43,381 nucleotides of DNA from positions 1 through 43,381 of the forward strand of contig MAEO01000026.1 in NCBI GenBank assembly GCA_001683985.1, written 5' to 3'. This document shows, piece by piece, positions 1 through 9,374 of the stretch. The position numbers and the translations under genes are program-made. The number at the start of each line of letters is the position of its first letter. Position 1 is the stretch's first letter. The DNA comes from Smithella sp. M82. GTDB lineage: Bacteria > Desulfobacterota > Syntrophia > Syntrophales > Smithellaceae. The notes under the pieces are model-generated. The model worked only from the letters and a program-made list of their open reading frames with translations. It made no database searches and was not told the origin of the DNA.

Positions 1-311
1 GGGATGGAGGGGGATTTGATGAGGATAGTTTTTAAATAACAATATAAACAATAACTTAGATGTGTATTTTCAGAGGAAATAAGGTAATATATTTAAAAAG
101 AGTAATCCTCCCATTCCTAAATCAAGCGCTATTTTTGTTGGTCCCGATTTATCGGGATCGGCTTTCTCAACGTATGTACAATACGCCTCGTCGCCGCCTC
201 TTGGCCGCCGCGATATCATCATTGATTTAGAAATGGAATCACAATCGGAATGACATTTGCACTAGTTACGACGAAGCCAACAAAGATAGCCGAATGAAGG
301 CCGTCTCGGCA
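1..311. repeat. Gene-free left edge with a MITE-like palindromic repeat
   Basis: No supported gene lies here; only a 12-codon open tail runs off the left edge. From about 130 to 300 there is a palindrome-rich segment: TCCCGATTTATCGGGA at about 142-157, a CTCAACGTAT..AATACGCCTC core at about 166-190, and CCAACAAAGATAGCCGAATG near the right end, which is close to the inverted form of the left end of the repeat at 28168-28330. The two copies share order and core, so this is probably one dispersed, non-autonomous intergenic repeat family. The function is unknown. Confidence 0.5.
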
Positions 312-1493
312 TTAGCGACATTCATTGATCGCTTCGGCAAATCCCTGCATAGAATTGATTATTGTCGCGTCATCAACACAGTAGGCAATACGGAAGTAGC
401 CCGGGCCGCCAAAACCGCTTCCGGGTACGGCAAGAATATTTCGTTTTAAAAGCCTTTTGACAAATTTCACATCATCGGGAATCGGACTTTTTACAAACAA
501 ATAAAAAGCTCCCTGCGGTTTTTCAAATTTGTATCCCGCTTTCGCCAAACCGGCACAGAGCATATCCCGTTTTTTCTGATAGATTTTTACATCAATAGTC
601 ACGTTCTGAAGTCTGGCAACAATTCGCTGCATAAGCGCCGGAGCATGCACAAAGCCTAAGATTCGCGTGCACAGAATCAATGCGTTGATTAAATTATCCG
701 ATTCATTAATTTTAGGATTTACAGCAATATAACCAATCCTTTCGCCCGGCAAAGATAAAGTTTTGGAATAAGAATAGGCAACAATACTGTTGGCATATGC
801 CTTCAGTACGCTGGGTACGACAACACCGTCGAATACTATTTCAGCATAGGGTTCATCCGATATAAGGTATATTGCCCTTTTGTATGCCCTGCCCTTTTCT
901 CTCAGCAGCTTGGCCAAATCAGCAATATTTTTTTTACTGTAAACCTTACCCGTCGGATTATTGGGTGAATTAATAATAATCGCTTTTGTTTTTCTGTTTA
1001 TCGCCCTGGCAATGGCATCGATATCCAAAGAAAAATCTTCCTTAGTCCTCGCATATCTTACAACACCGCCGTAATTTTCTATGTAAAAAGGATACTCAAC
1101 AAAAAAAGGGTTGAGAACTATGACTTCATCACCCGGATCAAGCAACGCCTTGAAAATAACATTTAACGCTCCTCCGGCGCCGCAGGACATCACAATATGA
1201 TTTGCCGATATTTTCAATCCGGTTGTTTTGCCGATTTTATCCGCAATGGCCTTTCTTGTTTCGGGATATCCGGCATTCGGCGTATAACCGTGCTTCAAGG
1301 GAATAATTTCTTTGGCTAATTTAACAAGCTCAATTTTAAATTTATCAGGTTGTTCCACGTTGGGATTTCCCAGACTGAAATCGTAGACTTTATCCGCCCC
1401 ATATTTTTTTTTCAGGAGAATGCCTTCCTCAAACATCTTGCGGATCATCGATGATTGAGTCATTGATGAACTGATTTTCTTTGCAATAGTCAT
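312..1493 (-). CDS. PLP-dependent class I/II aminotransferase (aspartate aminotransferase-like)
   Basis: This is a fold type I aminotransferase that would move amino groups between an amino acid and a 2-oxo acid in the cytoplasm, with pyridoxal phosphate as cofactor. The 393 residues are a normal length. Visible motifs are NSPNNPTG at about 175-182, DEPY at about 213-216, the PLP-binding lysine in SYSKTLSLPGERIG (about K244), and a late FRIAYC segment that would hold the carboxylate-binding arginine. The family contains aspartate, alanine and aromatic enzymes that cannot be told apart by reading, so no symbol is given. It stands alone, downstream of the membrane protein operon with an 83-base gap, and may have its own promoter. 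Confidence 0.85.
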   Translation of the reverse strand: MTIAKKISSSMTQSSMIRKMFEEGILLKKKYGADKVYDFSLGNPNVEQPDKFKIELVKLAKEIIPLKHGYTPNAGYPETRKAIADKIGKTTGLKISANHIVMSCGAGGALNVIFKALLDPGDEVIVLNPFFVEYPFYIENYGGVVRYARTKEDFSLDIDAIARAINRKTKAIIINSPNNPTGKVYSKKNIADLAKLLREKGRAYKRAIYLISDEPYAEIVFDGVVVPSVLKAYANSIVAYSYSKTLSLPGERIGYIAVNPKINESDNLINALILCTRILGFVHAPALMQRIVARLQNVTIDVKIYQKKRDMLCAGLAKAGYKFEKPQGAFYLFVKSPIPDDVKFVKRLLKRNILAVPGSGFGGPGYFRIAYCVDDATIINSMQGFAEAINECR

Positions 1494-1576
1494 TTTTACG
1501 ATTTTCCGTTTCTGTTTTTTTTAGTATTCAATTTTGTTCTTTCATCCTAAACCTTGATCTGATTGAATATTTTAAA

Positions 1577-1891
1577 TCAGTGGTGTTTCTTTTTTCTTAT
1601 TAAAACAAAGATACCAAGCAAAACCAGTATGGTCGGTAATAAATATTGGGTTAATTTGGAAAGTTCAATACCGTAAAATTCAATCGCGAGAAACAATGCT
1701 CCCGCAATGGTTATAAACCATCCTCCAAAATCTTTAGCCCGCTGTATGATTGTGGTTATTCCAATAACAATAATCAATATCGGCCACGTTTGACCAAAAC
1801 TATAGCTTGTCAACCTGCTGATAAAGATCAATACGCCTAAAGTAATTAAAATGAGTCCTCCGGTAAGAATATTGCGCTTTTCATTTGGCAT
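1577..1891 (-). CDS. Small four-helix membrane protein (LiaI/LiaF transmembrane-like, DUF5668 type)
   Basis: A 104-residue protein made almost wholly of hydrophobic stretches: about residues 10-27, 34-50, 57-73 and 82-98. It ends in a basic tail (RKKKHH) that would face the cytoplasm. A good ribosome site (AGGGGGAG) precedes the ATG. The pattern resembles the LiaI/LiaF N-terminal transmembrane region found in small envelope-stress proteins. It is the last gene of the nfeD-slipin run, so a role in membrane homeostasis is plausible. That role is inferred from context and the assignment rests on topology only. Confidence 0.6.
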   Translation of the reverse strand: MPNEKRNILTGGLILITLGVLIFISRLTSYSFGQTWPILIIVIGITTIIQRAKDFGGWFITIAGALFLAIEFYGIELSKLTQYLLPTILVLLGIFVLIRKKKHH

Positions 1892-1954
1892 GTTTTTCTC
1901 CCCCTATTTATTATTTTTAAATTGGCGGAAGTCTGAACTCCCGCCAATTTGATT

Positions 1955-2719
1955 TTACGCCTTCTCCGCTAATTTTAGAAATGGTTTGAATAAATCAATG
2001 GGTATGGGAAACAACGTTGTGGAATTATGTTCCGCGGCAATCTGATTCAATGTCTGCAAATAACGCAATTGCAAAGACATCGGCTGTGTTTCCATTATAG
2101 CAGCAGCTTCAATCAATTTCTGCGCAGCCTGGAATTCGCCTTCAGCGTTGATAACCTTGGCGCGCCGTTCTCTTTCCGCTTCCGCCTGCTTGGCTATAGC
2201 CCGCTTCATTTCTTCGGGCAGGTCAATTTGTTTTACTTCCACTAAAGATACTTTTATGCCCCATGGTCCTGTGCTGCGATCCAGAATTTCCTGTAAATGC
2301 ATATTAATTTTTTCCCGTGCCGAAAGAATTTCATCCAACTCCACCTGCCCGCAAACACTGCGCAATGTAGTCTGAGCAAGCTGAGACGTAGCATAAAGAT
2401 AATTTTCAACGTTGACTACCGCTGCATTGGCATCCATAACACGAAAATACACAACTGCGTTGACCTTAATGGACACGTTGTCTTTGGTAATTACATCCTG
2501 CGGAGGAATGTCCATGGTGATTGTCCGCATATCTACTTTGACAACTCTGTCAATGCCAGGAATAATGATGATCAATCCCGGTCCTTTGACATCTCTGAGG
2601 CGACCCAAACGAAAAATAACAGCCCTTTCGTATTCGTTCATTATACGAATTGCTGATGCCAGAAACATAACCACCAGCACGATGACCACTATCATTGGCA
2701 ACGAAAAAGTCCCTATCAT
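1955..2719 (-). CDS. Slipin / SPFH (band 7) membrane protein
   Basis: A stomatin-like scaffold that would sit in the inner membrane and form microdomains with its NfeD partner. The 254 residues contain one N-terminal hydrophobic helix (about 7-26), then the SPFH domain starting at [13 protein letters not shown] and running to about 190, then a helix rich in Ala, Glu and Arg ([17 protein letters not shown]) typical of the oligomerising coiled coil. The length is typical of bacterial slipins. The start is supported by an AAGGAGGG ribosome site. It lies just downstream of nfeD, the classic pairing in which the NfeD protease domain is thought to act on the slipin C terminus. Confidence 0.9.
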   Translation of the reverse strand: MIGTFSLPMIVVIVLVVMFLASAIRIMNEYERAVIFRLGRLRDVKGPGLIIIIPGIDRVVKVDMRTITMDIPPQDVITKDNVSIKVNAVVYFRVMDANAAVVNVENYLYATSQLAQTTLRSVCGQVELDEILSAREKINMHLQEILDRSTGPWGIKVSLVEVKQIDLPEEMKRAIAKQAEAERERRAKVINAEGEFQAAQKLIEAAAIMETQPMSLQLRYLQTLNQIAAEHNSTTLFPIPIDLFKPFLKLAEKA

Positions 2720-2758
2720 TTAAAGTTCCCTCCTTTGTTTTTCTTTCAGTAAGATACA

Positions 2759-4060
2759 TTATTTAATTACTTCTTCTACGACCAAACTTAATCCTTCAAC
2801 TCTGATTATTTTTACTTTTGCGCCTTTTTTAATCGGATTTTCGCTTTTTGCATTCCAATATTCTCCTCTGACAAAAACTTTCCCTTCTCCATCAATATCC
2901 GTCAACGCTTCCGTTTCATCACCAATCATTGCTTCGGCGCCCGTATAATGTTTACGCAATTGCGCTTTAATCGCCAGCCAGATAACAACAATAAAGAAAC
3001 CCGATGCGACCAATACGGCGGGAATTAAAACCTGAAAAGACAATTTCAGCGCCGGCTCCGGTGTATCAAATAACAGCAATGATCCCAGAGCCAACGAAAT
3101 TATTCCTCCGACGGTAAGCATACCGTGACTCATAACTTTAATTTCCGCGATAAATAAAATTACACCAAAAATTATCAATAAAATTCCGGTATAATTTACC
3201 GGTAACGCCGATAAGCCGAAAAAAGCCAATAATAGCGATATTCCTCCTATTACACCGGGTAAAATTGCTCCCGGCGTGGAAAGTTCAAAATAAAGTCCTG
3301 CCAGTCCCACCAACAAAAGGATATATGAAATATTGGGATCGGAAATAGCCGCAAGAATTCCCTGCCGTGTCCCCATTTTCTTATTATTGATTACGGCATT
3401 TTTTGTTGTTATTTTTCTTTTACCTTTAGCCAGTTTAATTTCTTTCTGATCTATGGCTGACAAAAGTTTCTCCACATCAGAGGCCACATAATCAATTACT
3501 TTTAACTTAAGCGCCTCTTCTGCCGTTATTGATTCGCTTTTACGTACGGCTTTTTCTACCCATTCCTCCGAACGTCCCCTGGTCTTCGCAATACTGCGGG
3601 CATAAGCGGCCGCGTCATTTTCCACTTTTTGGGACATGGTTTTATCCATGTCTTTTCCGCCGCCAAGACCTATCGCCACCGGATGAGCGGCGCCGATATT
3701 TGTCCCGGGAGCCATCGCGGCTATGTGAGCGGCTTGAGTAATAATTACTCCGGCCGATGCGGCGCGGGCTCCCGGAGGATAAACAAAAACTATTACCGGC
3801 ATGGGTGCATTGAGAATACTTTTGGCTATATCGCGCATTGCCGTGTCCATTCCACCGGGTGTATCAAGTAAAATTATCAATCCTTCAGCATTTGCCTTTT
3901 CTGCATCTTTTATACTGTTGGCCACATATTTTGCCGTCGGAGATGTAATAACGCCATCAATTGTAATGACGTTAAATAAAGGATTTTTTTCTTCGGCCCA
4001 AGCTCCAAAACCAATGATTACCGAAATCGCAATCAATGCATAAATCATCTTCCTGAACAT
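2759..4060 (-). CDS. nfeD: NfeD-family membrane serine protease (ClpP-like domain plus NfeD domain)
   Basis: A membrane-bound protease of the long NfeD type, encoded with its slipin partner. The chosen ATG at 4060 lies five bases after AGAGGTG and gives a clean signal peptide (MFRKMIYALIAISVIIGFGA). The upstream frame would need a TTG at 4093 and lacks a good site. The ClpP-like domain carries the GGMDTAMRDI segment, the putative nucleophile in ARAASAGVII and a downstream KVENDAAAYARSIAKTRG region expected to hold the catalytic lysine. Several transmembrane helices follow (about 230-370), then a soluble OB-like NfeD domain. It starts only about 30 bases after the udg stop, so it is probably cotranscribed with coaBC and udg. 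Confidence 0.9.
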   Translation of the reverse strand: MFRKMIYALIAISVIIGFGAWAEEKNPLFNVITIDGVITSPTAKYVANSIKDAEKANAEGLIILLDTPGGMDTAMRDIAKSILNAPMPVIVFVYPPGARAASAGVIITQAAHIAAMAPGTNIGAAHPVAIGLGGGKDMDKTMSQKVENDAAAYARSIAKTRGRSEEWVEKAVRKSESITAEEALKLKVIDYVASDVEKLLSAIDQKEIKLAKGKRKITTKNAVINNKKMGTRQGILAAISDPNISYILLLVGLAGLYFELSTPGAILPGVIGGISLLLAFFGLSALPVNYTGILLIIFGVILFIAEIKVMSHGMLTVGGIISLALGSLLLFDTPEPALKLSFQVLIPAVLVASGFFIVVIWLAIKAQLRKHYTGAEAMIGDETEALTDIDGEGKVFVRGEYWNAKSENPIKKGAKVKIIRVEGLSLVVEEVIK

Positions 4061-4093
4061 TGTTACACCTCTTTTGTTCATTGTTTTGAACAA

Positions 4094-4837
4094 TTAAGTC
4101 TTAACTTCTTTCATAATCATCTGGACATCTTCCCAGACTTGCCTCTTGGCTGAAGGATTGCGTAAAAGATACGCCGGATGATATGTCGGCATTAACTTTA
4201 TTCCTTCGCAGGAATGAAAACGACCGCGTAGCGCCGATATGGGCATCTCTGTTTTTAAAAGTGTTTTGGCCGCAAAGGTTCCTAAAGCACAGATTACCTC
4301 CGGTGAAATAATCTGTAATTGTTTCTTTAAGAACGGCTCGCACTTGCTTATTTCATCCGGCTGCGGATTGCGATTACCGGGCGGACGGCATTTAAGTATA
4401 TTACAAATATAAACATCCTTGCGCTGAAAACCCATTGCTTTGATAATATCCGTCAATAATTGTCCCGCTCTTCCTACAAATGGAATTCCCTGTTCATCTT
4501 CATCGGCGCCAGGGGCTTCACCGACAAAAACTATTTTCGCTTCGGGATTACCAGCGCCGAAAACAAGATTCTTTCTCGTTTTGCCCAGAGGACAAAGCTG
4601 GCAATTGGACATTTCCTGACAAGTTATCTTTAACTGTTCTTCTTTACTTCGCGAAGATGATTTTTCTTTTTTAATTGTTTGTCGTTTATCTCCCCATTCA
4701 ATTCCCACAGATAAACTATTTTGGTTTACTATCTGTCCTTTCAGCGCTTTAACGGCACTCAGCAATTCCGCCTGTAACTCATTTTTTACACTGCCTGAAA
4801 TAATCTCATCCATTATTGTTTCTTTTTTTATTCCCAT
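4094..4837 (-). CDS. Family 4 uracil-DNA glycosylase (Fe-S type)
   Basis: Removes uracil from DNA as the first step of base excision repair. Hallmarks are the motif GEAPGADEDEQGIPFVGRAG, the late TYHPAYLLRNP motif, and cysteines arranged for a 4Fe-4S cluster (CQLC near the start of the domain, CRPPGNRNP and C..PFL later). The domain starts after about 65 residues that look poorly conserved. The given start overlaps the coaBC end by 32 bases. A second ATG at 4813 (MDEIISGS) overlaps by only eight and is as likely, since neither has a strong ribosome site. Coupling to coaBC upstream and nfeD downstream suggests one transcript. Confidence 0.9.
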   Translation of the reverse strand: MGIKKETIMDEIISGSVKNELQAELLSAVKALKGQIVNQNSLSVGIEWGDKRQTIKKEKSSSRSKEEQLKITCQEMSNCQLCPLGKTRKNLVFGAGNPEAKIVFVGEAPGADEDEQGIPFVGRAGQLLTDIIKAMGFQRKDVYICNILKCRPPGNRNPQPDEISKCEPFLKKQLQIISPEVICALGTFAAKTLLKTEMPISALRGRFHSCEGIKLMPTYHPAYLLRNPSAKRQVWEDVQMIMKEVKT

Positions 4838-6020
4838 TGATTATTTTCTTTACACGGTCAAGAATCGCGCCCGCCGCTTCGATTTTGGTCATTTTCCCCA
4901 ATGATTCTGTTTTCCCGGTACGATCAATTATGGTAATTATATTTGTATCCGTGCGGAAACCGGCACCATCTTCACGCAGATTATTGGCGACGATTAAATC
5001 CATATTTTTCTTTTTCAGCTTTTTCCGGGCATTATCCAATAGATTTTGCGTCTCCATCGCGAAACCTACCAGTATACGTCTGCCTTTGTTCTTTCCGACT
5101 TCCGCAATTATGTCCGGATTATTCTTCAGTTCCAGAGAAAGAATTTTTTTATCTTTCTTAATTTTTTCCGCAGCCAATATTTTGGGAGAATAATCGGCAA
5201 CGGCAGCGGCCTTAATAATTACGTCTGCTTTCTTATAATTATCCATCACTGCCTTGTACATTTCTTTTGCGGTGCGCACTTTTATGGCTTTTTCAACCGG
5301 CGGTAGTGGCAGATTTGTCGGGCCGCTGATTAAAATGACTTCAGCGCCCCTTCTGTGCGCTTCTATAGCCAACGCATAGCCCATCTTACCCGATGATAAG
5401 TTAGTTATAAAACGTACCGGATCCAAAGGCTCTTCAGTAGGACCTGCCGTAATTAGAATTCTCTTGCTTTTTAAATCTTTCGGAGTAAGAAGCGCTTCTA
5501 TTTCTTCTATAATATCCGCAATTTCAGGAAGACGACCTTTCCCGCTTGTTTTACATGCCAGTTCCCCCTGGGCGCTTTCCATAACAACGTAACCGAGTTT
5601 TTTAAGCTTACTTATATTTTCCTGAACTATGGGATTGGCTAACATCTTGTCATTCATCGCCGGACAAATAAGCGTTGGTTTTTCCTGAGCCATAATTGTC
5701 GTGGATAACAAATCATCGCCGATTCCCGACGCAATTTTCCCGATTATATTTGCCGTTGCGGGAGCAATAACAAATGCGTCGGCAAATTCAGCAAGCGTTA
5801 TATGAGCCATTTCATATTTTTCAGCCGGAACAAACATGTCCGTATAGACCTGATTCTGCGAAAGCGTCTGCAATGTCAGGGGAGAGATAAATTCTTTCGC
5901 GCTTTTTGTCATAATAACTCTCACCTGAGCTCCTCTTTTAATAAGCGCTCGAATTAATTCTGCCGCTTTGTAAGCGGCAATACCTCCGGTAACACCCAAA
6001 ACAACTTTTTTGTTGTCCAT
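4806..6020 (-). CDS. coaBC: Bifunctional phosphopantothenoylcysteine decarboxylase / phosphopantothenate-cysteine ligase
   Basis: Performs two steps of coenzyme A synthesis: joining cysteine to 4'-phosphopantothenate and decarboxylating the product. The N-terminal flavoprotein (CoaC) half shows GVTGGIAAYKAAELIRAL, the catalytic histidine in YEMAHITLAE, and the PAMN motif. The C-terminal ligase (CoaB) half begins at about residue 185 with ITAGPTEEPLDPVRFITN and NLSSGKMGYALA. The 404 residues are full length. It is the first gene of the run coaBC - udg - nfeD - slipin. A candidate promoter lies about 75-100 bases upstream. Confidence 0.95.
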   Translation of the reverse strand: MDNKKVVLGVTGGIAAYKAAELIRALIKRGAQVRVIMTKSAKEFISPLTLQTLSQNQVYTDMFVPAEKYEMAHITLAEFADAFVIAPATANIIGKIASGIGDDLLSTTIMAQEKPTLICPAMNDKMLANPIVQENISKLKKLGYVVMESAQGELACKTSGKGRLPEIADIIEEIEALLTPKDLKSKRILITAGPTEEPLDPVRFITNLSSGKMGYALAIEAHRRGAEVILISGPTNLPLPPVEKAIKVRTAKEMYKAVMDNYKKADVIIKAAAVADYSPKILAAEKIKKDKKILSLELKNNPDIIAEVGKNKGRRILVGFAMETQNLLDNARKKLKKKNMDLIVANNLREDGAGFRTDTNIITIIDRTGKTESLGKMTKIEAAGAILDRVKKIINGNKKRNNNG

Positions 6021-6093
6021 TATATATTAACTTCCCAATATTTTTATTGAAACTGTTATACTTAAGTAAATTGCATTTTCTATATATTTTTCA

Positions 6094-6122
6094 AATATAA
6101 CAGTACCTTTCAACAATATCAA
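6094..6122 (-). promoter_or_regulatory. Candidate sigma-70 promoter of coaBC with flanking dyad
   Basis: Read on the minus strand, TTGATA (6117-6122) and TATATT (6094-6099) are separated by exactly 17 bases, about 75 bases before the coaBC start. An eight-base inverted repeat, CTGTTATA at 6053-6060 and TATAACAG at 6096-6103, overlaps the -10 box and extends into the early transcribed region. It could be an operator or chance in AT-rich DNA. The rest of the gap 6021-6271 is AT-rich; a forward TATAAT occurs at 6146-6151, but it lacks a good -35 box for the M23 gene. Confidence 0.5.
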
Positions 6123-6271
6123 GGTATAATTCTATTATTTGATTATATAATACTCTCTTCAATAAATAGTTTTGTTAATAAACTATTACAGGATATATAT
6201 TTATCTTGCAAAACCACCCATAAATTACTATAAGCCGCAAAGTTTTATCATCTTGCATCAGGAGTTTTCCA

Positions 6272-7585
6272 ATGAAGAAATTTTCTTTGCATATTAAAAT
6301 CGTTGCTGCAATTTTAGTCATTGCCTCCTTAGGTTGGTTTCTCTTCGGTAGTTATGTTGAATTAGGAAAACCCGGGATAAATTTTACCCAAGATGTCACT
6401 GCCATCGGCAGACAAAAAATACTGGAAATTAATTTCTCAGATTCAAAAAGCGGCCTTTCCCGTTTGAAGGTGGAAATTGTCCAGGATAACAAAGGTCGGA
6501 TTCTGGCAGAGAAAATAATCCCTTCTAAAGGGAAAAAACAGGACATATTATCAGTTACATTAAATACAGCGGATTTAAAACTACATGACGGTCCGGCTAC
6601 TATCAAGGTATCCGCAACAGATTATTCACTTTTTAGGAACCAGCAAATTCTTTTCCACAGTATAAGAATTGATACAATACCGCCGCAGATTAATCTGCTG
6701 AAAACAGTCAATTATATAAATCAGGGTGGCACAGGCTATATTGCTTATCAATCACCCGAAAAAATTACCGATACCGGGGTTTATGTTAATGATTATTTTG
6801 TCCCCGGCTATTCCACATTGATTGACAATAAAGTTTCTTATGTCATTTGTTTCGCCGTGCCGATGGATGCAGATAAAACTAAAACCAGGATAATAATATT
6901 TGCCCGTGACGACGCCGGTAACGTAACAAATTTATCCTTCCCCTATGTTATTAAAACAAAGAAATTTCGTCGTGATAAAATGAATTTGAGTGAAAGTTTT
7001 CTGCGGCAGAAAATGCCTGAATTTCAGGCAATGATTCCTTCTTTGCAAGGCAAAACTTCATTGGAAGTATTTACCCATATTAACTCCCAAACGCGCAATG
7101 AGAATTTCCTGACCATTCAAAATATTTGCAAAAAATCCACACCAAAAGCCCTTTGGGAAGGAACTTTTCTACGCATGGACAATGCGGCGCCTATGGCTCT
7201 ATTCGGTGACAAAAGAGATTATGTCTATGATCGCAAAAATGTCGGTACATCCGTTCACACCGGAGTGGATCTGGCATCCAACGCTCAGGCTCCTATTGAG
7301 GCAACCAACAGCGGTGTTGTTGTCTTCACGGGAACATTGGGTATTTACGGCAATACTGTTATTATCGATCACGGTTTAGGTTTATTCAGTTTATATGCAC
7401 ACTTGTCAGTTATTGATACAAGTGTCGGTAAAAACGTAACTAAAGGTGAAAAAATCGGCAGTTCCGGTATGTCCGGTTTAGCCGGAGGAGATCATCTGCA
7501 TTTCAGCATCCTTGCCGGCGGACAATTTGTCAATCCACAGGAATGGTGGGATCCGCACTGGATTAAAGACAATATCATCAGATAG
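6272..7585 (+). CDS. M23-family metallopeptidase (LytM-like, membrane-anchored)
   Basis: A cell wall enzyme or regulator acting in the periplasm. One hydrophobic anchor or signal segment (about residues 6-27) is followed by about 200 residues with an Ig-like look (SDSKSGLSRLKVEI, DDAGNVTNLSFP) and then the M23 domain. The zinc ligands of active enzymes are present: HTGVD (H329, D333) and HLHF (H408, H410), plus YAHL (H377). The protein could therefore be catalytic, cleaving peptidoglycan cross-links, rather than a dead activator. CAGGAG precedes the ATG. It is a single gene facing coaBC and ending against rapZ. Confidence 0.9.
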   Translation: MKKFSLHIKIVAAILVIASLGWFLFGSYVELGKPGINFTQDVTAIGRQKILEINFSDSKSGLSRLKVEIVQDNKGRILAEKIIPSKGKKQDILSVTLNTADLKLHDGPATIKVSATDYSLFRNQQILFHSIRIDTIPPQINLLKTVNYINQGGTGYIAYQSPEKITDTGVYVNDYFVPGYSTLIDNKVSYVICFAVPMDADKTKTRIIIFARDDAGNVTNLSFPYVIKTKKFRRDKMNLSESFLRQKMPEFQAMIPSLQGKTSLEVFTHINSQTRNENFLTIQNICKKSTPKALWEGTFLRMDNAAPMALFGDKRDYVYDRKNVGTSVHTGVDLASNAQAPIEATNSGVVVFTGTLGIYGNTVIIDHGLGLFSLYAHLSVIDTSVGKNVTKGEKIGSSGMSGLAGGDHLHFSILAGGQFVNPQEWWDPHWIKDNIIR

Positions 7586-7634
7586 ATTTTTTCTTTTTCT
7601 TCTCTCAAAATGAAAAGAAGGTTGCATAAAGTTT

Positions 7635-8501
7635 CTAATCTTTATTAATATCACGATGGCTTAGATTGACCAAGTCCTTCTTTGATGAGAAATATGAGGC
7701 CAGTTTATTTGCCATAACTACAGAACGATGCTTGCCGCCTGTGCAACCCATGGCAATATTTAAGCGCACTTTTCCTTCTTTTTCATACAAGGGAATAAGT
7801 AAATTCATTAAATCCAGTATTTTCTTTAAAAATTCCTTGCTCTGTTTATTTTTCATGACATAGTTCCGCACATTAACGTTATTCCCGTCAAAAATTTTTA
7901 AACTCTCAACAAAATAAGGATTGGGCAGGAACCTTACGTCAAAGACCAAATCAGCATCCACAGGTAATCCGTACCTATAGCCAAAGGAAGTTATATTGAT
8001 AACCATTTTCTTGTTTCCGGAAGACGGTGAAAAATGACGCTGCACTATATCTTTTAACTGGTGGACATTGACGGAAGTTGTCTCGATAATTTTATCAGCC
8101 ATTTTTTTTAAAGATGACAATTTTTCTCTTTCCATCTTGATGCCTTCCATAATCATTCCTCTCTCGGAGAGAGGATGAATACGCCTGGTCTCGCTAAAGC
8201 GACGCAAGAGAGATTCGTCGCTGGATTCAAGGAAAAGAATCTCGATTTTGTATCCCTTTTGTTTCAGTCCCGCAAATATTCTCTGATACTTATCGAGAAA
8301 GCTTCTCTCCCGTAAATCCATAACCATAGCCACCCGTTTTATTTCCGGAGAAGAGACCGAAGTTATGGCAAGAAATTTCGGAAGTAAAATAACCGGAAGA
8401 TTATCAACACAAAAAAAACCAATGTCTTCCAAAGCCCTTAGCGCTGTACTTTTGCCTGACCCGGAAAGACCGGTGATAATTACAACCCTCAAATTTTTCA
8501 T
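7635..8501 (-). CDS. rapZ: RNase adapter / nucleotide-binding protein RapZ (YvcJ family)
   Basis: A P-loop protein that in enterobacteria guides RNase E to the GlmZ small RNA and so controls amino sugar synthesis; in other phyla its job is less clear. The Walker A segment GLSGSGKST lies at about 10-18, and the conserved C-terminal [10 protein letters not shown] motif at about 255-264. The 288 residues are the usual length. It ends the lptC-lptA-lptB-rpoN-hpf-rapZ run, a conserved neighbourhood in Proteobacteria. The 173-base gap from hpf contains no clear terminator. A ptsN gene, often found between hpf and rapZ, is absent here. Confidence 0.93.
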   Translation of the reverse strand: MKNLRVVIITGLSGSGKSTALRALEDIGFFCVDNLPVILLPKFLAITSVSSPEIKRVAMVMDLRERSFLDKYQRIFAGLKQKGYKIEILFLESSDESLLRRFSETRRIHPLSERGMIMEGIKMEREKLSSLKKMADKIIETTSVNVHQLKDIVQRHFSPSSGNKKMVINITSFGYRYGLPVDADLVFDVRFLPNPYFVESLKIFDGNNVNVRNYVMKNKQSKEFLKKILDLMNLLIPLYEKEGKVRLNIAMGCTGGKHRSVVMANKLASYFSSKKDLVNLSHRDINKD

Positions 8502-8674
8502 TTCACCATCATCCCGATTTAAGCGCTGTATATTTTTTAGCAGATTTTTCCAGTATCATTTATAATGTTCATTTTGCTTTTAGCACAAATACTTTTTTCT
8601 TATTTTTCTCTTGAATAATATTTAAATCTTAAATGCTTTAATCTTGATTCTATGACACAAACTCAACTCAACGG

Positions 8675-9208
8675 CTAGCTATTCGTTTCAATCAGAACGT
8701 AATTGCCATCGTCCCGACGATATACCAGACTTACGTTTTCGGAAGAAGAATCTCTGTAAAGAATAAATCGATCTTTTGTTCCCTCTATTTCCATTATTGC
8801 TTCATCAAAAGACATTGGTTTTAATATTACCTTGCGAGTTTCCGCAATTTTGTTTTCCGTTATTTCTTCAGCTTCTTCCGCCTGACTCAATTTTTCCTTG
8901 CTTCGGCGAATGGTCCTTGGCTTATGCTCTCTGATTTTTTCTCTTTGTTTTTTAAGTTGTCTTTCAATTTTTTCTATACAGTTATCAATTGCAAGATGCA
9001 TATCTTTAGCCTCTTCTTTTGCGTTTATATTCCAGCCGCTTGAGCTTAAATTTATTTCTGTAAAATGTCTGAACTTTTCCATGGAAACGATAATATGGGC
9101 TTCGGCAGGCGCATCCAAATATTTTTTCAATCTCTGAATTCTTTCTTTTGCATAAACTTTTTGCCAATTCTCACCCTCACCGTTTCTAAAAGTTACGGAA
9201 ATCTTCAT
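8675..9208 (-). CDS. hpf: Ribosome hibernation-promoting factor, long form
   Basis: Binds the small ribosomal subunit at the decoding site in starved cells and, in its long form, dimerises ribosomes into inactive 100S particles. Residues 1 to about 100 form the S30AE domain (MEKFRHFTEINLSS and KEEAKDMHLAIDNCIEKIE). A charged linker follows, then the C-terminal dimerisation domain at about 124-177 (KPMSFDEAIMEIEGT, RRDDGNYVLIET). The 177 residues mark the long form. It follows rpoN, but a strong promoter candidate in the 166-base gap suggests independent control as well. Confidence 0.93.
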   Translation of the reverse strand: MKISVTFRNGEGENWQKVYAKERIQRLKKYLDAPAEAHIIVSMEKFRHFTEINLSSSGWNINAKEEAKDMHLAIDNCIEKIERQLKKQREKIREHKPRTIRRSKEKLSQAEEAEEITENKIAETRKVILKPMSFDEAIMEIEGTKDRFILYRDSSSENVSLVYRRDDGNYVLIETNS

Positions 9209-9296
9209 ATTTTTTCCTCCATAATTGTTTTAGTCAGATCAATATTCAATAATCTTATTTTCTGAAATTAATTTTCAGACTGACATAAAGGCGCGT

Positions 9297-9325
9297 CATA
9301 TATTGGTGTAATAACTAAATGTCAA
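9297..9325 (-). promoter_or_regulatory. Candidate sigma-70 promoter of hpf
   Basis: On the minus strand, TTGACA (9320-9325) and TATATG (9297-9302) are 17 bases apart. They lie about 90 bases upstream of the hpf start, in the 166-base rpoN-hpf gap. The -35 box is perfect. This would let hpf and rapZ be transcribed apart from rpoN, which fits a stationary-phase gene. A sigma-54 site (GG-N10-GC) was not seen here. Confidence 0.6.
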
Positions 9326-9374
9326 TTAATATTTTACATCACTATACCCATATATGGCCACCCTATAAAATATA

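Noticed and set aside
2027..2723. Several plus-strand frames opposite the slipin gene
   Set aside because: Shadow frames of a well supported gene; no protein family resemblance.
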